64,000 nucleotides of DNA from the NCBI RefSeq assembly GCF_001597745.1, contig NZ_LUHJ01000012.1:62001-126000 (forward strand), read 5' to 3'. The position numbers were made by a program, and so were the translations under genes. The DNA comes from Anabaena sp. 4-3 (GTDB lineage Bacteria > Cyanobacteriota > Cyanobacteriia > Cyanobacteriales > Nostocaceae). Positions 10,135-18,774 of this stretch are shown here, piece by piece. A model generated the notes under the pieces. The model saw nothing but the letters and a program-made list of their open reading frames with translations. It searched no databases and was not told the DNA's origin. Every line of letters begins with the position of its first letter. Positions within the stretch are counted from its first letter, which is position 1.

Positions 10135-11211
10135 ATGCTTGATGCCATTATTATTTTCTCATTTATCCTGGCAGCAGCAGGAATAGGATTCTACAGCACC
10201 GATCTATTACCCAATGGTACGTTAGATCAGGTGACGAATCTAGAAGCTTTACGCTTAACTGTTGCTGTCTTTGCTGCTATTATTGGCGGTGCGATTGGCT
10301 TGAGTTTCCAAACGACATATCGCCGTTTAGAAGCACAAGTCCGAGAAATGCCACTGGAAGTTATTTTAACCCGTGCCATTGGCTTAGTAATCGGGTTATT
10401 GCTGGCTAACTTAATGTTAGCACCACTATTTTTACTACCGATCCCCACAGACTTTAGTTTTATTAAACCATTGGTGGCAGTTGTCGGTAGTATTATCCTC
10501 GCCGTCACCGGGATGAACTTAGCCGACACCCACGGACGGGGTTTATTGCGGTTCATTAATCCTAACACTGTAGAGACAATGGTAGCTGAGGGAACACTCA
10601 AACCCGCCAGAACCAAAGTTTTAGACACCAGTTGTATTATTGATGGTCGCATTGAAACGCTGCTAGACACGGGATTTTTAGAAGGACAAATCATCGTTCC
10701 CCAGTTTGTCTTGCAGGAGTTACAACAAGTCGCTGACGCAAGCAAAGATCAAAAACGAGTCCGGGGAAGACGGGGACTGGAAATCTTGAACCGTATTAAA
10801 GAAGCATATCCCGACAGAATTATCATCAATCCATCGGATTATGAGGATATTCCCACAGTAGATGCTAAATTAGTGCGTTTTGCTCAAGAAATCAACGGGA
10901 CTCTCCTCACAAACGACTACAACCTATCTAAAGTCGCTAGTGTGCAGAAAGTACCTGTTTTAAATGTGCATGACTTAGTTAATGCTGTCCGTCCTAGCTA
11001 CTTACCTGGAGATAACCTGGACTTAAAAATTCTTAAAGAGGGTAAAGAACCAAGTCAAGGTATCGGCTACCTCGATGATGGCACAATGGTTGTTGTCGAA
11101 GAAGGTAGTAGTTATGTGGGTGGTGAATTACGGGTAGTAGTCACCAGTGCATTACAAACCTCAGCCGGACGGATGATATTTGCTAAACCCCAAGCTTCAG
11201 CATTGACGTGA
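10135..11211 (+). CDS. Membrane-anchored PIN/TRAM domain protein (YacL family)
   Basis: A 358-aa protein. The first 130 residues contain about four hydrophobic helices (IIIFSFILAAAGIGFY; LTVAVFAAIIGGAIGL; AIGLVIGLLLANLMLA; LVAVVGSIILAVTGM). A PIN nuclease-like domain follows with acidic residues in KVLDTSCIIDGR, TVDAKL and LLTNDYNLSKVA. The C-terminal 60 residues form a TRAM-like RNA-binding fold (GYLDDGTMVVVEEG). This is the Bacillus YacL type, conserved in Firmicutes and cyanobacteria. The role is not settled; the domains suggest membrane-tethered RNA processing or binding. Its stop overlaps or is close to the start of the following small gene, implying co-transcription. Confidence 0.85.
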   Translation: MLDAIIIFSFILAAAGIGFYSTDLLPNGTLDQVTNLEALRLTVAVFAAIIGGAIGLSFQTTYRRLEAQVREMPLEVILTRAIGLVIGLLLANLMLAPLFLLPIPTDFSFIKPLVAVVGSIILAVTGMNLADTHGRGLLRFINPNTVETMVAEGTLKPARTKVLDTSCIIDGRIETLLDTGFLEGQIIVPQFVLQELQQVADASKDQKRVRGRRGLEILNRIKEAYPDRIIINPSDYEDIPTVDAKLVRFAQEINGTLLTNDYNLSKVASVQKVPVLNVHDLVNAVRPSYLPGDNLDLKILKEGKEPSQGIGYLDDGTMVVVEEGSSYVGGELRVVVTSALQTSAGRMIFAKPQASALT

Positions 11212-11216
11212 GGCAA

Positions 11217-11405
11217 ATGTCTGCTGTAAATCGAGTTAAACTATGCTATCGGTGCAGTCAACCTGCACCGCTTTTGTATCGGGTGAAATTTGAAGAAAAC
11301 GGAAAGTGGGTTTTCGTTTGTCCTCAATGTTGGACTGGTGTCAGCGAAAATAACCCATTTTATGTTTATGGTGGCACTTGGAAGGCGAGAAAGCAAAGAA
11401 AGTAA
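11217..11405 (+). CDS. Small zinc-ribbon protein, cyanobacterial hypothetical
   Basis: A 62-aa basic protein with two CxxC knuckles (CYRC and CPQC) separated by about 27 residues, a typical zinc-ribbon arrangement. The C-terminus is rich in Lys/Arg (KARKQRK). I chose the ATG at 11217 because GAGG lies just before it; a GTG at 11208 overlapping the upstream stop would add three residues. It directly follows the PIN-domain gene, so it could be an RNA-binding partner, but this is only inferred from position. Confidence 0.7.
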   Translation: MSAVNRVKLCYRCSQPAPLLYRVKFEENGKWVFVCPQCWTGVSENNPFYVYGGTWKARKQRK

Positions 11406-11441
11406 TAGCATTTCTTAATGAAGATGCCCTTGATTCTGCAC

Positions 11442-11471
11442 TGTAGAGACGTTGCATGCAACGTCTCTACA
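11442..11471. repeat. Perfect 30-bp palindrome between convergent genes
   Basis: TGTAGAGACGTTGCA and its exact reverse complement abut with no spacer, from 11442 to 11471. It is a Nostoc-type dispersed palindrome. Its place between the convergent zinc-ribbon and PAP genes, immediately after the PAP stop, suggests it folds in both transcripts and may serve as a bidirectional terminator or 3' end stabiliser. No long T-run follows. Confidence 0.8.
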
Positions 11472-12125
11472 TTATGGGCGACGAAACACAAACATATTAC
11501 CCGTTGCGCCTTTTCCCACCCTGATTTCATCGTCTAAATATGACGTTATCCATACAGCCTGTTTTCGCAAAAATTCTAAGACTGGAATTGTTAACTTTGG
11601 CAAATTTAAGCCAGATATCCCCAAGGGTTTGACAGCTTGCACAGAAAAGCCATGAAAACTCACCATTGCTTCCTGTTGATTATCTCCCCAAGTCCAAATT
11701 CCGTCAGCCGAGATTTGCCAGTTTCCTAACAAGGGTAATTGTAACTCAGCACCATTGCTAGCACAGATGTGGTTGCGATCGCCTACAACCAATTTTTGCC
11801 ACACCCGTTTAATCTTGATTCCACCCCACACCTCAGAAATTGAAGCCAACGGACGAGTAACCACCGTTCCACGAGAAGCATACACCAACTGCCAATTCCC
11901 ACATAAATCATCTACGTGATTCACACTCAGGGGGTTAGGGATGGGATTGAGCATTTCTAACTGTTGCACCAGTTGATCAATCTTCGGTTCTGGTGATGGA
12001 AATAAAGCTTGCTGTACATCTAAGGCTGCTACTCGCTGCAATAGCTCATTTTTTAAGCCGAGTCTCCCGCCATCATTCTCCATTATCTCTTGATATCTCC
12101 CCTGATAAGTGAATTTTATCAGCAT
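11472..12125 (-). CDS. PAP/fibrillin family protein (plastid lipid-associated type)
   Basis: About 217 aa. The family hallmarks are an N-terminal helical part (LKNELLQRVAALDVQQALF), a lipocalin-like barrel start (LCGNWQLVYASRGTVVTRPLA) and the conserved ending SYLDDEIRVGKGATGNMFVF. Fibrillins associate with thylakoid lipids and plastoglobules in plants and cyanobacteria and are linked to light and oxidative stress. No signal peptide or membrane span is seen. The start is uncertain: GTG 12131, ATG 12125 or ATG 12083 are all in frame. It is convergent with the zinc-ribbon gene. Confidence 0.85.
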   Translation of the reverse strand: MLIKFTYQGRYQEIMENDGGRLGLKNELLQRVAALDVQQALFPSPEPKIDQLVQQLEMLNPIPNPLSVNHVDDLCGNWQLVYASRGTVVTRPLASISEVWGGIKIKRVWQKLVVGDRNHICASNGAELQLPLLGNWQISADGIWTWGDNQQEAMVSFHGFSVQAVKPLGISGLNLPKLTIPVLEFLRKQAVWITSYLDDEIRVGKGATGNMFVFRRP

Positions 12126-12216
12126 TATCACCCTTTTCTTGTCAAGTCAGCTTGACAGTTTGTAACATTATTGTTAAATTTATTTACATAAGTTAACAAA
12201 AGCTAGAAAAAAAACT

Positions 12217-12387
12217 ATGTATACCACCATCAACGAAGACGGCATCCTGAACAACTACGCAACTGAACCAGAAATGTACTATGCTACCTATCCCAACCAA
12301 GAGGAGCAACGCCGCTACAGACTCCAAGGAGCATTTGCTACATTGCTTGTCACCACTTTAGTTTTAGTTGCATTGGGTGTTAGTTAA
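12217..12387 (+). CDS. Small one-helix ssl1498-type light-harvesting-like protein
   Basis: A 56-aa frame starting MYTTINEDGILNNYA and ending in one hydrophobic helix (AFATLLVTTLVLVALGVS). It strongly resembles the ssl1498 family of small cyanobacterial thylakoid proteins, named light-harvesting-like because of a single HLIP-like span. There is no chlorophyll-binding ExxNxR motif in the helix, so pigment binding is not shown. A strong terminator follows at 12440, so it is probably monocistronic. Confidence 0.85.
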   Translation: MYTTINEDGILNNYATEPEMYYATYPNQEEQRRYRLQGAFATLLVTTLVLVALGVS

Positions 12388-12439
12388 AATTTTTACTTTT
12401 TACTAGGTTTCTCATCGTCATTCGGACTTCTCCTTATTA

Positions 12440-12465
12440 CCCCAGCTTGGCGGCTGGGGTTTTTT
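12440..12465 (+). terminator. Rho-independent terminator of the one-helix protein gene
   Basis: A 7-bp GC-rich stem, CCCCAGC (12440-12446) with GCTGGGG (12453-12459), a 6-nt loop and then six T's. It lies 53 bp after the stop codon. Confidence 0.88.
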
Positions 12466-12727
12466 GTTGCGGATAAATATAGGATCAGCATTGGTGAACC
12501 CCTAATTACCATGACCAAATATCATGAACAATCAGCAATATTCCTACTTATTCCCGATTTTCAGCCCAATATACCAGTAATTTTACTGAGGTATTATATG
12601 GCTAAATTTGCGTAATATTGGTTTAATTACGCCTAAGCTGCCTAAAACAACTCTAATTTATACAAGTTATGTTCATGTAAAAGCTTAGGTGTATCAATAA
12701 TTTATACAAATCAGTATTGGGTCAGCA
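12466..12727. other. Upstream region of the Hsp70 operon
   Basis: With the terminator this closes a 340-bp interval between the small protein gene and the Hsp70 gene. No open frame of note is seen. It is AT-rich with TTTATACAA-type repeats (about 12657 and 12701) that could hold a promoter. No CIRCE element (TTAGCACTC-N9-GAGTGCTAA) was found, so HrcA control is not indicated. Confidence 0.4.
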
Positions 12728-14941
12728 ATGGGTAAGGCAATCGGTATTGATTTAGGAACTACTAATTCTGTAGGTGCTTTTAAGTTAGCAGAAGTAGAGG
12801 TAGTGACAGCTAATGACAACACACCACCAGATAGAAAACTGACGCGATCGCTCGTAGCTTCCGACCAAGATAAATTATTAGTGGGGGATCAAGCCTACAA
12901 TCAATTGCGGGCTGACCCAGAAAATGTGATTATTTCCATCAAACGGTTGATAGGTAGAGGTTTTAGTCACCCAGCAGTACAGGAACAAAAATCAAAAGTG
13001 GGTTATAAAATTACCGAACCCAGCCAAGGCACTGATAATAGTATAGCAGTTTGGCTAGGTGGCAAAGAATACAGCCCAGAAGACATTTCCGCCGAAATTC
13101 TCAAAAAAGTGGTACGAAACGCCCAAGCTTATCGTCAGGGAATTGGTAAAACCGACGAAGTAATTGATCAAGCGGTAATTACTGTCCCGGCTTACTTTAA
13201 TGATCAACAACGCTATGCTACTCGTACCGCCGCCCTAAAAGCGGGACTCACTCCCTTAGAATTATTACCAGAACCTACTGCTGCTGCTATATCCTATGGT
13301 TTTTCACCCAATAGCGATGATGTCAAGACAATTTTAGTTTACGACTTTGGCGGTGGGACATTTGACGCATCTCTGCTGACATCTGCTGGAACTTCATTTA
13401 TTGAACATGGCAAAGCCGGAGACTTATGGTTAGGAGGGGATGACATTGATACTCGACTGATGAACTTTGTTAAAACCCAAGTCGCCACAGAAGAAAAAAT
13501 TGCTGATATTGAGGGCTTAATTGCCAAAATGCCCTATTATCAACGGGTAAGATTTAACGCTGACCTGAAAATAGCTGTAGAACGTGCCAAAATTGAATTG
13601 AGTAGTTCTCAGGTAGCGCGAATTAGTCCAGCTACTCAGTTATTAGATGAATTAGGAATTGCTATCCCCATTGAGGTAGAAATTACCCGCCAGCAATTTG
13701 AGGCGATGATTAGCGATTTGGTAGAGCGTTCGGTGCAAATTTGTCGCCTGGCGGTACAAGAGGCCGAATATCATTTAGAAATGGTGGATATAGTCCTGTT
13801 AGTCGGGGGTTCTGCTCAAATTCCCTTAGTACAGCGCAAAGTCAAAGAAACTTTTGGGGCTGATAAAGTAGTTTTGCATCCGCGCCCGATGTATGCAGTA
13901 GCGGAAGGTGCAGCGATCGTTGCGGCTGGGCAAACAGAGAAAGTTACAACAGTGTCCCGTGATTATTATATCAAGTTAGTGGACGATAAGTATAAAGTTA
14001 TTAGTCGGAATGATATTCTGCCTGTGAAAACATCCCACACCTTCAAAACTGTGGCGGATGGACAACGGTTAATTCATTTTAAGTTTTTTAGCCCTGATCA
14101 GGTGAGACAAGAATTAGATGGGCTAGATGCAAAGGAAAGTATCGGGGATATGTGGTTGGGTTTAGATGAGGTTTATCCCAAAGGAACGGAAATTTTAGTC
14201 TATTTAGAGTTAGATGAAAAAACTAGCGATTTGAAAATGACAGCTACTCTCAAAGTTGATCCTGCTATGAAAGTGAGTTGTACATTTTCACATGGTGAGG
14301 CTGACGAGAAAATTTACCAAGAATTAGAAGCTACCATTGCTGAACTCAACAATCAAGAACTAACCCAAGTAGGTGTAGAAGCAGCGTTAAAGTTAGCAGT
14401 TCCAGTAGTGCAATCAGCTAACCAAATTATTGATTATAAAACAGGGCAAAACCGTACAGATTTACTGAATCGCGCCAAAGCCAGTTTACAAACATTGCAA
14501 ATTTCTATGTCTGAGGAGTGTTTGGAAGCAAAATATTTAGCGGGTGAATGCGATCGCCTCCTGAAATTATGTCATTTTCTCATCCCCGAACCACAGCAGC
14601 AAAGATTAGAAAAACTGACTGAAAATTTGCAATTGGCAATTAATGCTCATGACTTATCTCGAATGGAATCTTATAGCGAAGATGCTCGACAAGAATTGAA
14701 AAATTTACCAGATGAAGTGCAACTAATTCAAATTTGTCTAGCGGCTATTCGCCAAGCTCAACAAATTGCACCCACCCAAGCTAATGCGATGATTGAAAAA
14801 CTCTATCGTCTACTCGACGCAATGGCAAGAGAAAATCAACAAGAAGCTCAACGTTTGTGGGAAGAACTACTTCCAGATGTTGAACGTTGGCTAGATCATG
14901 ATTTACCCAGTAACATAATTGTCACCGGACTTAGCCGATGA
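12728..14941 (+). CDS. Divergent Hsp70 (DnaK-like) chaperone heading a five-gene operon
   Basis: 737 aa. The N-terminal actin-like ATPase domain (1 to about 400) is complete: GIDLGTTNS (6-14), VITVPAYFNDQQRYATR, LPEPTAAAISYG, YDFGGGTFDASLL and LLVGGSAQIPLVQ. The substrate-binding half has diverged: after about 400 it keeps beta-rich stretches but not the standard DnaK signature, and it continues into about 200 residues of helices (IYQELEATIAELN, LLNRAKASLQTLQ, MIEKLYRLLDAMA). It lacks a DnaK-style acidic EEVD-like tail. It overlaps the next gene by ATGA and is co-directional with four genes, two of them J-like and GrpE-like, so it likely works with dedicated co-factors. The client is unknown. 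Confidence 0.9.
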   Translation: MGKAIGIDLGTTNSVGAFKLAEVEVVTANDNTPPDRKLTRSLVASDQDKLLVGDQAYNQLRADPENVIISIKRLIGRGFSHPAVQEQKSKVGYKITEPSQGTDNSIAVWLGGKEYSPEDISAEILKKVVRNAQAYRQGIGKTDEVIDQAVITVPAYFNDQQRYATRTAALKAGLTPLELLPEPTAAAISYGFSPNSDDVKTILVYDFGGGTFDASLLTSAGTSFIEHGKAGDLWLGGDDIDTRLMNFVKTQVATEEKIADIEGLIAKMPYYQRVRFNADLKIAVERAKIELSSSQVARISPATQLLDELGIAIPIEVEITRQQFEAMISDLVERSVQICRLAVQEAEYHLEMVDIVLLVGGSAQIPLVQRKVKETFGADKVVLHPRPMYAVAEGAAIVAAGQTEKVTTVSRDYYIKLVDDKYKVISRNDILPVKTSHTFKTVADGQRLIHFKFFSPDQVRQELDGLDAKESIGDMWLGLDEVYPKGTEILVYLELDEKTSDLKMTATLKVDPAMKVSCTFSHGEADEKIYQELEATIAELNNQELTQVGVEAALKLAVPVVQSANQIIDYKTGQNRTDLLNRAKASLQTLQISMSEECLEAKYLAGECDRLLKLCHFLIPEPQQQRLEKLTENLQLAINAHDLSRMESYSEDARQELKNLPDEVQLIQICLAAIRQAQQIAPTQANAMIEKLYRLLDAMARENQQEAQRLWEELLPDVERWLDHDLPSNIIVTGLSR

Positions 14942-15420
14942 AGATTAATCTTAATTGTCCTGTGTGCAGCTACCAAGGTATTACAGGTGATATTTGTCCT
15001 AATTGTGATGCTGACTTGAGTTTAATTCGGATGCTACAAGAATTACCTCAACAGCAAACTAGAGCAGTTTTCTCCTGGAAAATTATCTTGTTGATGTTGC
15101 TCATTGGTTTAGGTTTAGGATTAGGAACAAGCATGATATTTTCACAACCCCAGTTGAATACAGTGGTTGTTTCTCATCCCATTCCCATTGAGCGCACTAA
15201 AACTACTCCTCCCGTTGTTGTCAAACCCCAGCCACCACCAGCACCAACGACATACACAGTAAAACCGGGAGAGCATCTGAGTGCGATCGCAGAAAAATTC
15301 TGTGGTAAAAATACTTCTTGGCAAATCATGGTAAAAGCCAACCCGCAACTTCAAGGTAGGGAAGATTATATCAATGTGGGAGAAGTATTAAAAATTCCCA
15401 ATTGTCAGGAGGGGATTTAA
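14938..15420 (+). CDS. Zinc ribbon - transmembrane - LysM protein
   Basis: 160 aa with an unusual layout. Residues 7-23 form a CxxC...CxxC zinc ribbon (Cys7, Cys10, Cys20, Cys23). A single membrane span follows at about 46-69 (WKIILLMLLIGLGLGLGTSM), then a Pro-rich linker (about 90-104), then a LysM domain (106-153, YTVKPGEHLSAIAEKF to VGEVLKIP). Predicted topology is zinc ribbon in the cytoplasm and LysM in the periplasm, where LysM binds peptidoglycan. It overlaps the Hsp70 gene by 4 bp and the next gene by 1 bp (TAATG), so co-translation is likely. It may tether the Hsp70 set to the cell wall side of the membrane. Confidence 0.85.
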   Translation: MKINLNCPVCSYQGITGDICPNCDADLSLIRMLQELPQQQTRAVFSWKIILLMLLIGLGLGLGTSMIFSQPQLNTVVVSHPIPIERTKTTPPVVVKPQPPPAPTTYTVKPGEHLSAIAEKFCGKNTSWQIMVKANPQLQGREDYINVGEVLKIPNCQEGI

Positions 15421-18146
15421 TGAACCTTCTGGAAATTATCAATCAATTCACCAAGAATATTTTTGGCATAGGAATTGTTGACGCTTGGCAACAAGCACCA
15501 CAAACTAAACAAGCTAGTCAAAAAGCAGCAGAACTAGCACAAAAAAAACACCTGCGACAAGCTATCACCATCGGCGAAACCGCCCTCGCTTTTTGGTCAA
15601 AAAAACCCGGTTTTTGGGAACGTTGGCTTACTCAATTACTGTTAGGAAATCTGCTCAAGCAACTAACTCAGCAAACGCAAGAGTGGCGTAAACAAGTAGC
15701 AACAGCTAATAAACTCGCCGCTAATGCTAAAAATCTCCTGAAACAAGATACAGGTGATCCTTGGGAAACACAAACACTCGCAAATGCCATCAATATTTAT
15801 CAACGCTGTAGCAAAATTCTCCACGATGAACGGCTATTGCAAGCTATCAACCGATGTCAAGGGGAACTAGACAAACGCCAACAGTTTCAAGGATTAGTAC
15901 AACAGGCGCAGTCTCAAGCAGAAAATCGCTACTTTAAAAATGCGATCGCCATTTATTCCCAAGCTCAACAACTTTATTCTACACAGGCTCTCACAGAGGC
16001 GATTGCTAACGCGACAGCCCAAGCTACCGAAGAAGCAGCTTTTGAAGCTAGTTTACAAAGGGCGCGACAAGGGGAACGGGAAGGAAAATTACGAGGTGCG
16101 ATCGCGCTTTTACAATCGGCGGTAGCTAAATTTCCCCGCACCGACGGACAAGATTTATTAAACAAACTCCAATCAATTATCAAAGGTAGAGAACTTTACC
16201 GTCAAGGTTTAGCAGCAGAAAAAGCCGGAGATTTCAAAACAGCTATTTCTCTGTATGAAAATGCTCAATATCTATTACCAGATGTCAGCAACTGCCGAAT
16301 CAGGTTAGCATTGGTAGCAATTAAAATTCAAGATTGGGGACAAGCAATATCTTACCTAGAAGGTTTAGATAGTGAACAAGCTGCATATCTGCGGGGGTTT
16401 GCTTACGCCCAACAACAAAATTTACAACTAGCATATCGGGAATGGCAAAGTTTATCTAGTAAAAACATCGCCCCACAACGAGAAATTCTCAAAACTCTCA
16501 GCCAAAGACAACGCTTGCTATATCTCCAAAATATTGAACAATTAGTTAAAGCTGAAAATTTGCCGCAAGCCAAAACAGCTAGTACAAAATTTATAGAAAA
16601 ATTTGGTTATGATTCATTAGTAGAAGAAAACCTTCAGCAACATATTCAGCCACGTTTAGAAATAGCAGTTTGGCAAAGTGCAAACTGGGAACTTATTAGT
16701 GAACAAGCTGAAAAAGACTGGATGGAACAACCTAATATTATCACCTTACATAATTGGGCAGTTGCCAATTATTATCATGCTCAAACAGACTCTAGCAAAT
16801 TATCGCATTTAATTATTTCTTTGGCAACTGCCTTAGCAAATTTGCATCAAGACATCAATCTGCAAGATGTACCTTGGCTGGGAAATAAATCTGTTGATTT
16901 TGCTGCCATATCGGCACAATTAAAACACAGATTAGAAGCAATGATTGATATTGTCAAAGATAGCAATCTTCATGATTATTTTAACCTGCGTGATACTTGG
17001 CGTTTGGAATCAGTCGCATTAGAATTAATTGGAAAAACGCCAGTAAACGGTGTCAAAATAAATGATATATTTGTAACTCCTGGTTGTTATCAACATTATA
17101 TTTCTGGCAAACAAACTTCTTTAAATAAGATAGATACTAGCGAAAAAATTCTACATTGCTTATACACAACTTGGGGTTTAGCAGTAGCAGCTTGTATCGT
17201 TGGAGATAGCCAAAGGGCGATTAAATTAAAACCGACGAATCAAGCCAATTCTGAATTAAAAATATTTGCTCAACAATTTGTAGCTTACCATGAAGGATGC
17301 TATTATTTACAACAACAAACATGGCGGGAAGCAATTAATCCCTTTAAGCAAGCACAGCCACAAATTCAAACTAATCAAGAATGGCAAGAAGAAATAGATA
17401 GACTTTGCAGTTTACAGCGTAGAAATATCTCAGAAAACACAGAACATCTAGCTTTCGCTCAGTTTTGGTACGATGTGATTAATAGTGCCAATGCTAGAGC
17501 TTATTTAGCTGAATATAAAGCAGAACAAGTCAGAGAGGAAGTTGCTAATGAGAAAATCACCAAACAGCAAGCTTTAGAAAAACTAGAGAGAATTAAACTA
17601 ATTGATGTGGAAAATCCGATTGTGCTTGACTTAATGCAGAGCATTGAGAATGCCATAGCACTAGACGCAATTAAAGTATTTTTTGACAAAAATGATTTAG
17701 AAGGTGCTGTGAGGTATGCTAAACAAAATGGTCAAACAAAGGTTAAAAATATAGTAGCAGAAATTTGCATTGATATATTAATTGATGGATTTAAAACTAG
17801 AAAATTAGGATTTAGAGATATTTATGAGTTAGGCAGTTGGGCTTATGAACTAAGTCCTGAAAATCCCACAGTGCAAGAGATGTATATTATAGCCCAGGAA
17901 GTGCAAGAAATTGGCAATTTGATCAAGCGCGATCGCTATGAAGAAGCTGTTCGCCATGCTCAATATTCCCAATATGATGGTATCCGATACTATGTCGGGG
18001 ATTATTTCATGATGATATTAATCAAAGGAATTGAAAACAATGCTTTATCGAGTTATTTAGTGCATCAACTATGTCGGTGGGCTTGTGAATTGTGTCCTGA
18101 TAATACAGATTATCAAGCAATTCGTCGTCGGCTAAATGGTTTTTGA
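15420..18146 (+). CDS. Large helical-repeat (TPR-like) protein of the Hsp70 operon
   Basis: About 908 aa from the ATG at 15420, preceded by AGGAGGGG; a TTG start 18 bp upstream is less likely. The sequence is almost all helical with many TPR-like pairs, such as NRYFKNAIAIYSQAQQLYS, GKLRGAIALLQSAVAKFP and GDFKTAISLYENAQYLLPD. There is no signal peptide and no clear membrane span, so it is probably cytoplasmic. Repeats of this kind bind partner proteins, including Hsp70 clients or tails. It overlaps the LysM gene by 1 bp and is followed by the J-like gene. I do not recognise a named family; a scaffold role is inferred. Confidence 0.75.
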   Translation: MNLLEIINQFTKNIFGIGIVDAWQQAPQTKQASQKAAELAQKKHLRQAITIGETALAFWSKKPGFWERWLTQLLLGNLLKQLTQQTQEWRKQVATANKLAANAKNLLKQDTGDPWETQTLANAINIYQRCSKILHDERLLQAINRCQGELDKRQQFQGLVQQAQSQAENRYFKNAIAIYSQAQQLYSTQALTEAIANATAQATEEAAFEASLQRARQGEREGKLRGAIALLQSAVAKFPRTDGQDLLNKLQSIIKGRELYRQGLAAEKAGDFKTAISLYENAQYLLPDVSNCRIRLALVAIKIQDWGQAISYLEGLDSEQAAYLRGFAYAQQQNLQLAYREWQSLSSKNIAPQREILKTLSQRQRLLYLQNIEQLVKAENLPQAKTASTKFIEKFGYDSLVEENLQQHIQPRLEIAVWQSANWELISEQAEKDWMEQPNIITLHNWAVANYYHAQTDSSKLSHLIISLATALANLHQDINLQDVPWLGNKSVDFAAISAQLKHRLEAMIDIVKDSNLHDYFNLRDTWRLESVALELIGKTPVNGVKINDIFVTPGCYQHYISGKQTSLNKIDTSEKILHCLYTTWGLAVAACIVGDSQRAIKLKPTNQANSELKIFAQQFVAYHEGCYYLQQQTWREAINPFKQAQPQIQTNQEWQEEIDRLCSLQRRNISENTEHLAFAQFWYDVINSANARAYLAEYKAEQVREEVANEKITKQQALEKLERIKLIDVENPIVLDLMQSIENAIALDAIKVFFDKNDLEGAVRYAKQNGQTKVKNIVAEICIDILIDGFKTRKLGFRDIYELGSWAYELSPENPTVQEMYIIAQEVQEIGNLIKRDRYEEAVRHAQYSQYDGIRYYVGDYFMMILIKGIENNALSSYLVHQLCRWACELCPDNTDYQAIRRRLNGF

Positions 18147-18159
18147 ATCAAGGTGCAAG

Positions 18160-18774
18160 ATGGAACAGAATCCTTATGATATTTTAGGTGTATCGCCAGC
18201 AGCGTCAAAAGCTGAAATTACGAAAGCTGTGGCAGTAGCTATGAAGCGCAAGCAATATCCTGTAGATGTCATTGCTAAAGCCCAAAAAAGCTTAATGAAG
18301 TCAGAGGAGAGAATTATAGCTGATTATTTACGTCCGATATTACCTGCGATCAAACGTTTTAAAACCAGTGATTTATCAGCGTTAGCAGAGTCCGCGCCGA
18401 ATTTAGTGATATTACCAGAATTTGATGGCTTAGAACAAGCGATCGCCCACGCCACCCAAGAAGAAAACCAAGAACGAGAACCGTTAACGATACCCTTAGC
18501 AAAACTATTCAGCGAGGGTGTGACAGCTTGCCAAGAGAAACGTTACCCCAAAGCCATAAAATATTTAGAAGACTACTGCCAGATTTGTACAGAACGCAAT
18601 ACAGAGACTTATATTCAAGCGCAAATGTGGCTAATTAGAGCATATCAGATGGGTGGACAACTACAACGAGCGATCGCCCTCTGCCAAATGTTAGTTAATC
18701 ATTCCCATCCTCAAGTGCAAACTTGGGCAAACAAAACCTTACCTATGTTATCTCAAGAGATGTCCCGTGTCTGA
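18160..18774 (+). CDS. J-like protein lacking the HPD motif, with C-terminal TPR-like part
   Basis: 204 aa from the ATG at 18160, preceded by AAGGTG; an ATG at 18136 overlapping the upstream gene would add eight residues. Residues 1-58 resemble a J domain: NPYDILGVSPAASKAEITKA matches helices I-II, and AKAQKSLMKSEERIIADYL matches helices III-IV. The HPD tripeptide that stimulates Hsp70 ATPase is missing; the equivalent stretch reads KRKQYPVD. The C-terminal half (about 120-200) has TPR-like helices (RYPKAIKYLEDYCQI, QRAIALCQMLV). It probably interacts with the operon's Hsp70 or scaffold, but may not stimulate ATPase in the canonical way. Confidence 0.75.
   Translation: MEQNPYDILGVSPAASKAEITKAVAVAMKRKQYPVDVIAKAQKSLMKSEERIIADYLRPILPAIKRFKTSDLSALAESAPNLVILPEFDGLEQAIAHATQEENQEREPLTIPLAKLFSEGVTACQEKRYPKAIKYLEDYCQICTERNTETYIQAQMWLIRAYQMGGQLQRAIALCQMLVNHSHPQVQTWANKTLPMLSQEMSRV

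Noticed and set aside
10227-10745. A 172-codon minus-strand frame inside the PIN-domain gene
   Set aside because: Antisense to a well-conserved protein and rich in Ser/Thr/Ile without motifs; a shadow frame.
12466-12727. CIRCE/HrcA heat-shock operator before the Hsp70 gene
   Set aside because: No TTAGCACTC-N9-GAGTGCTAA-like sequence is present.
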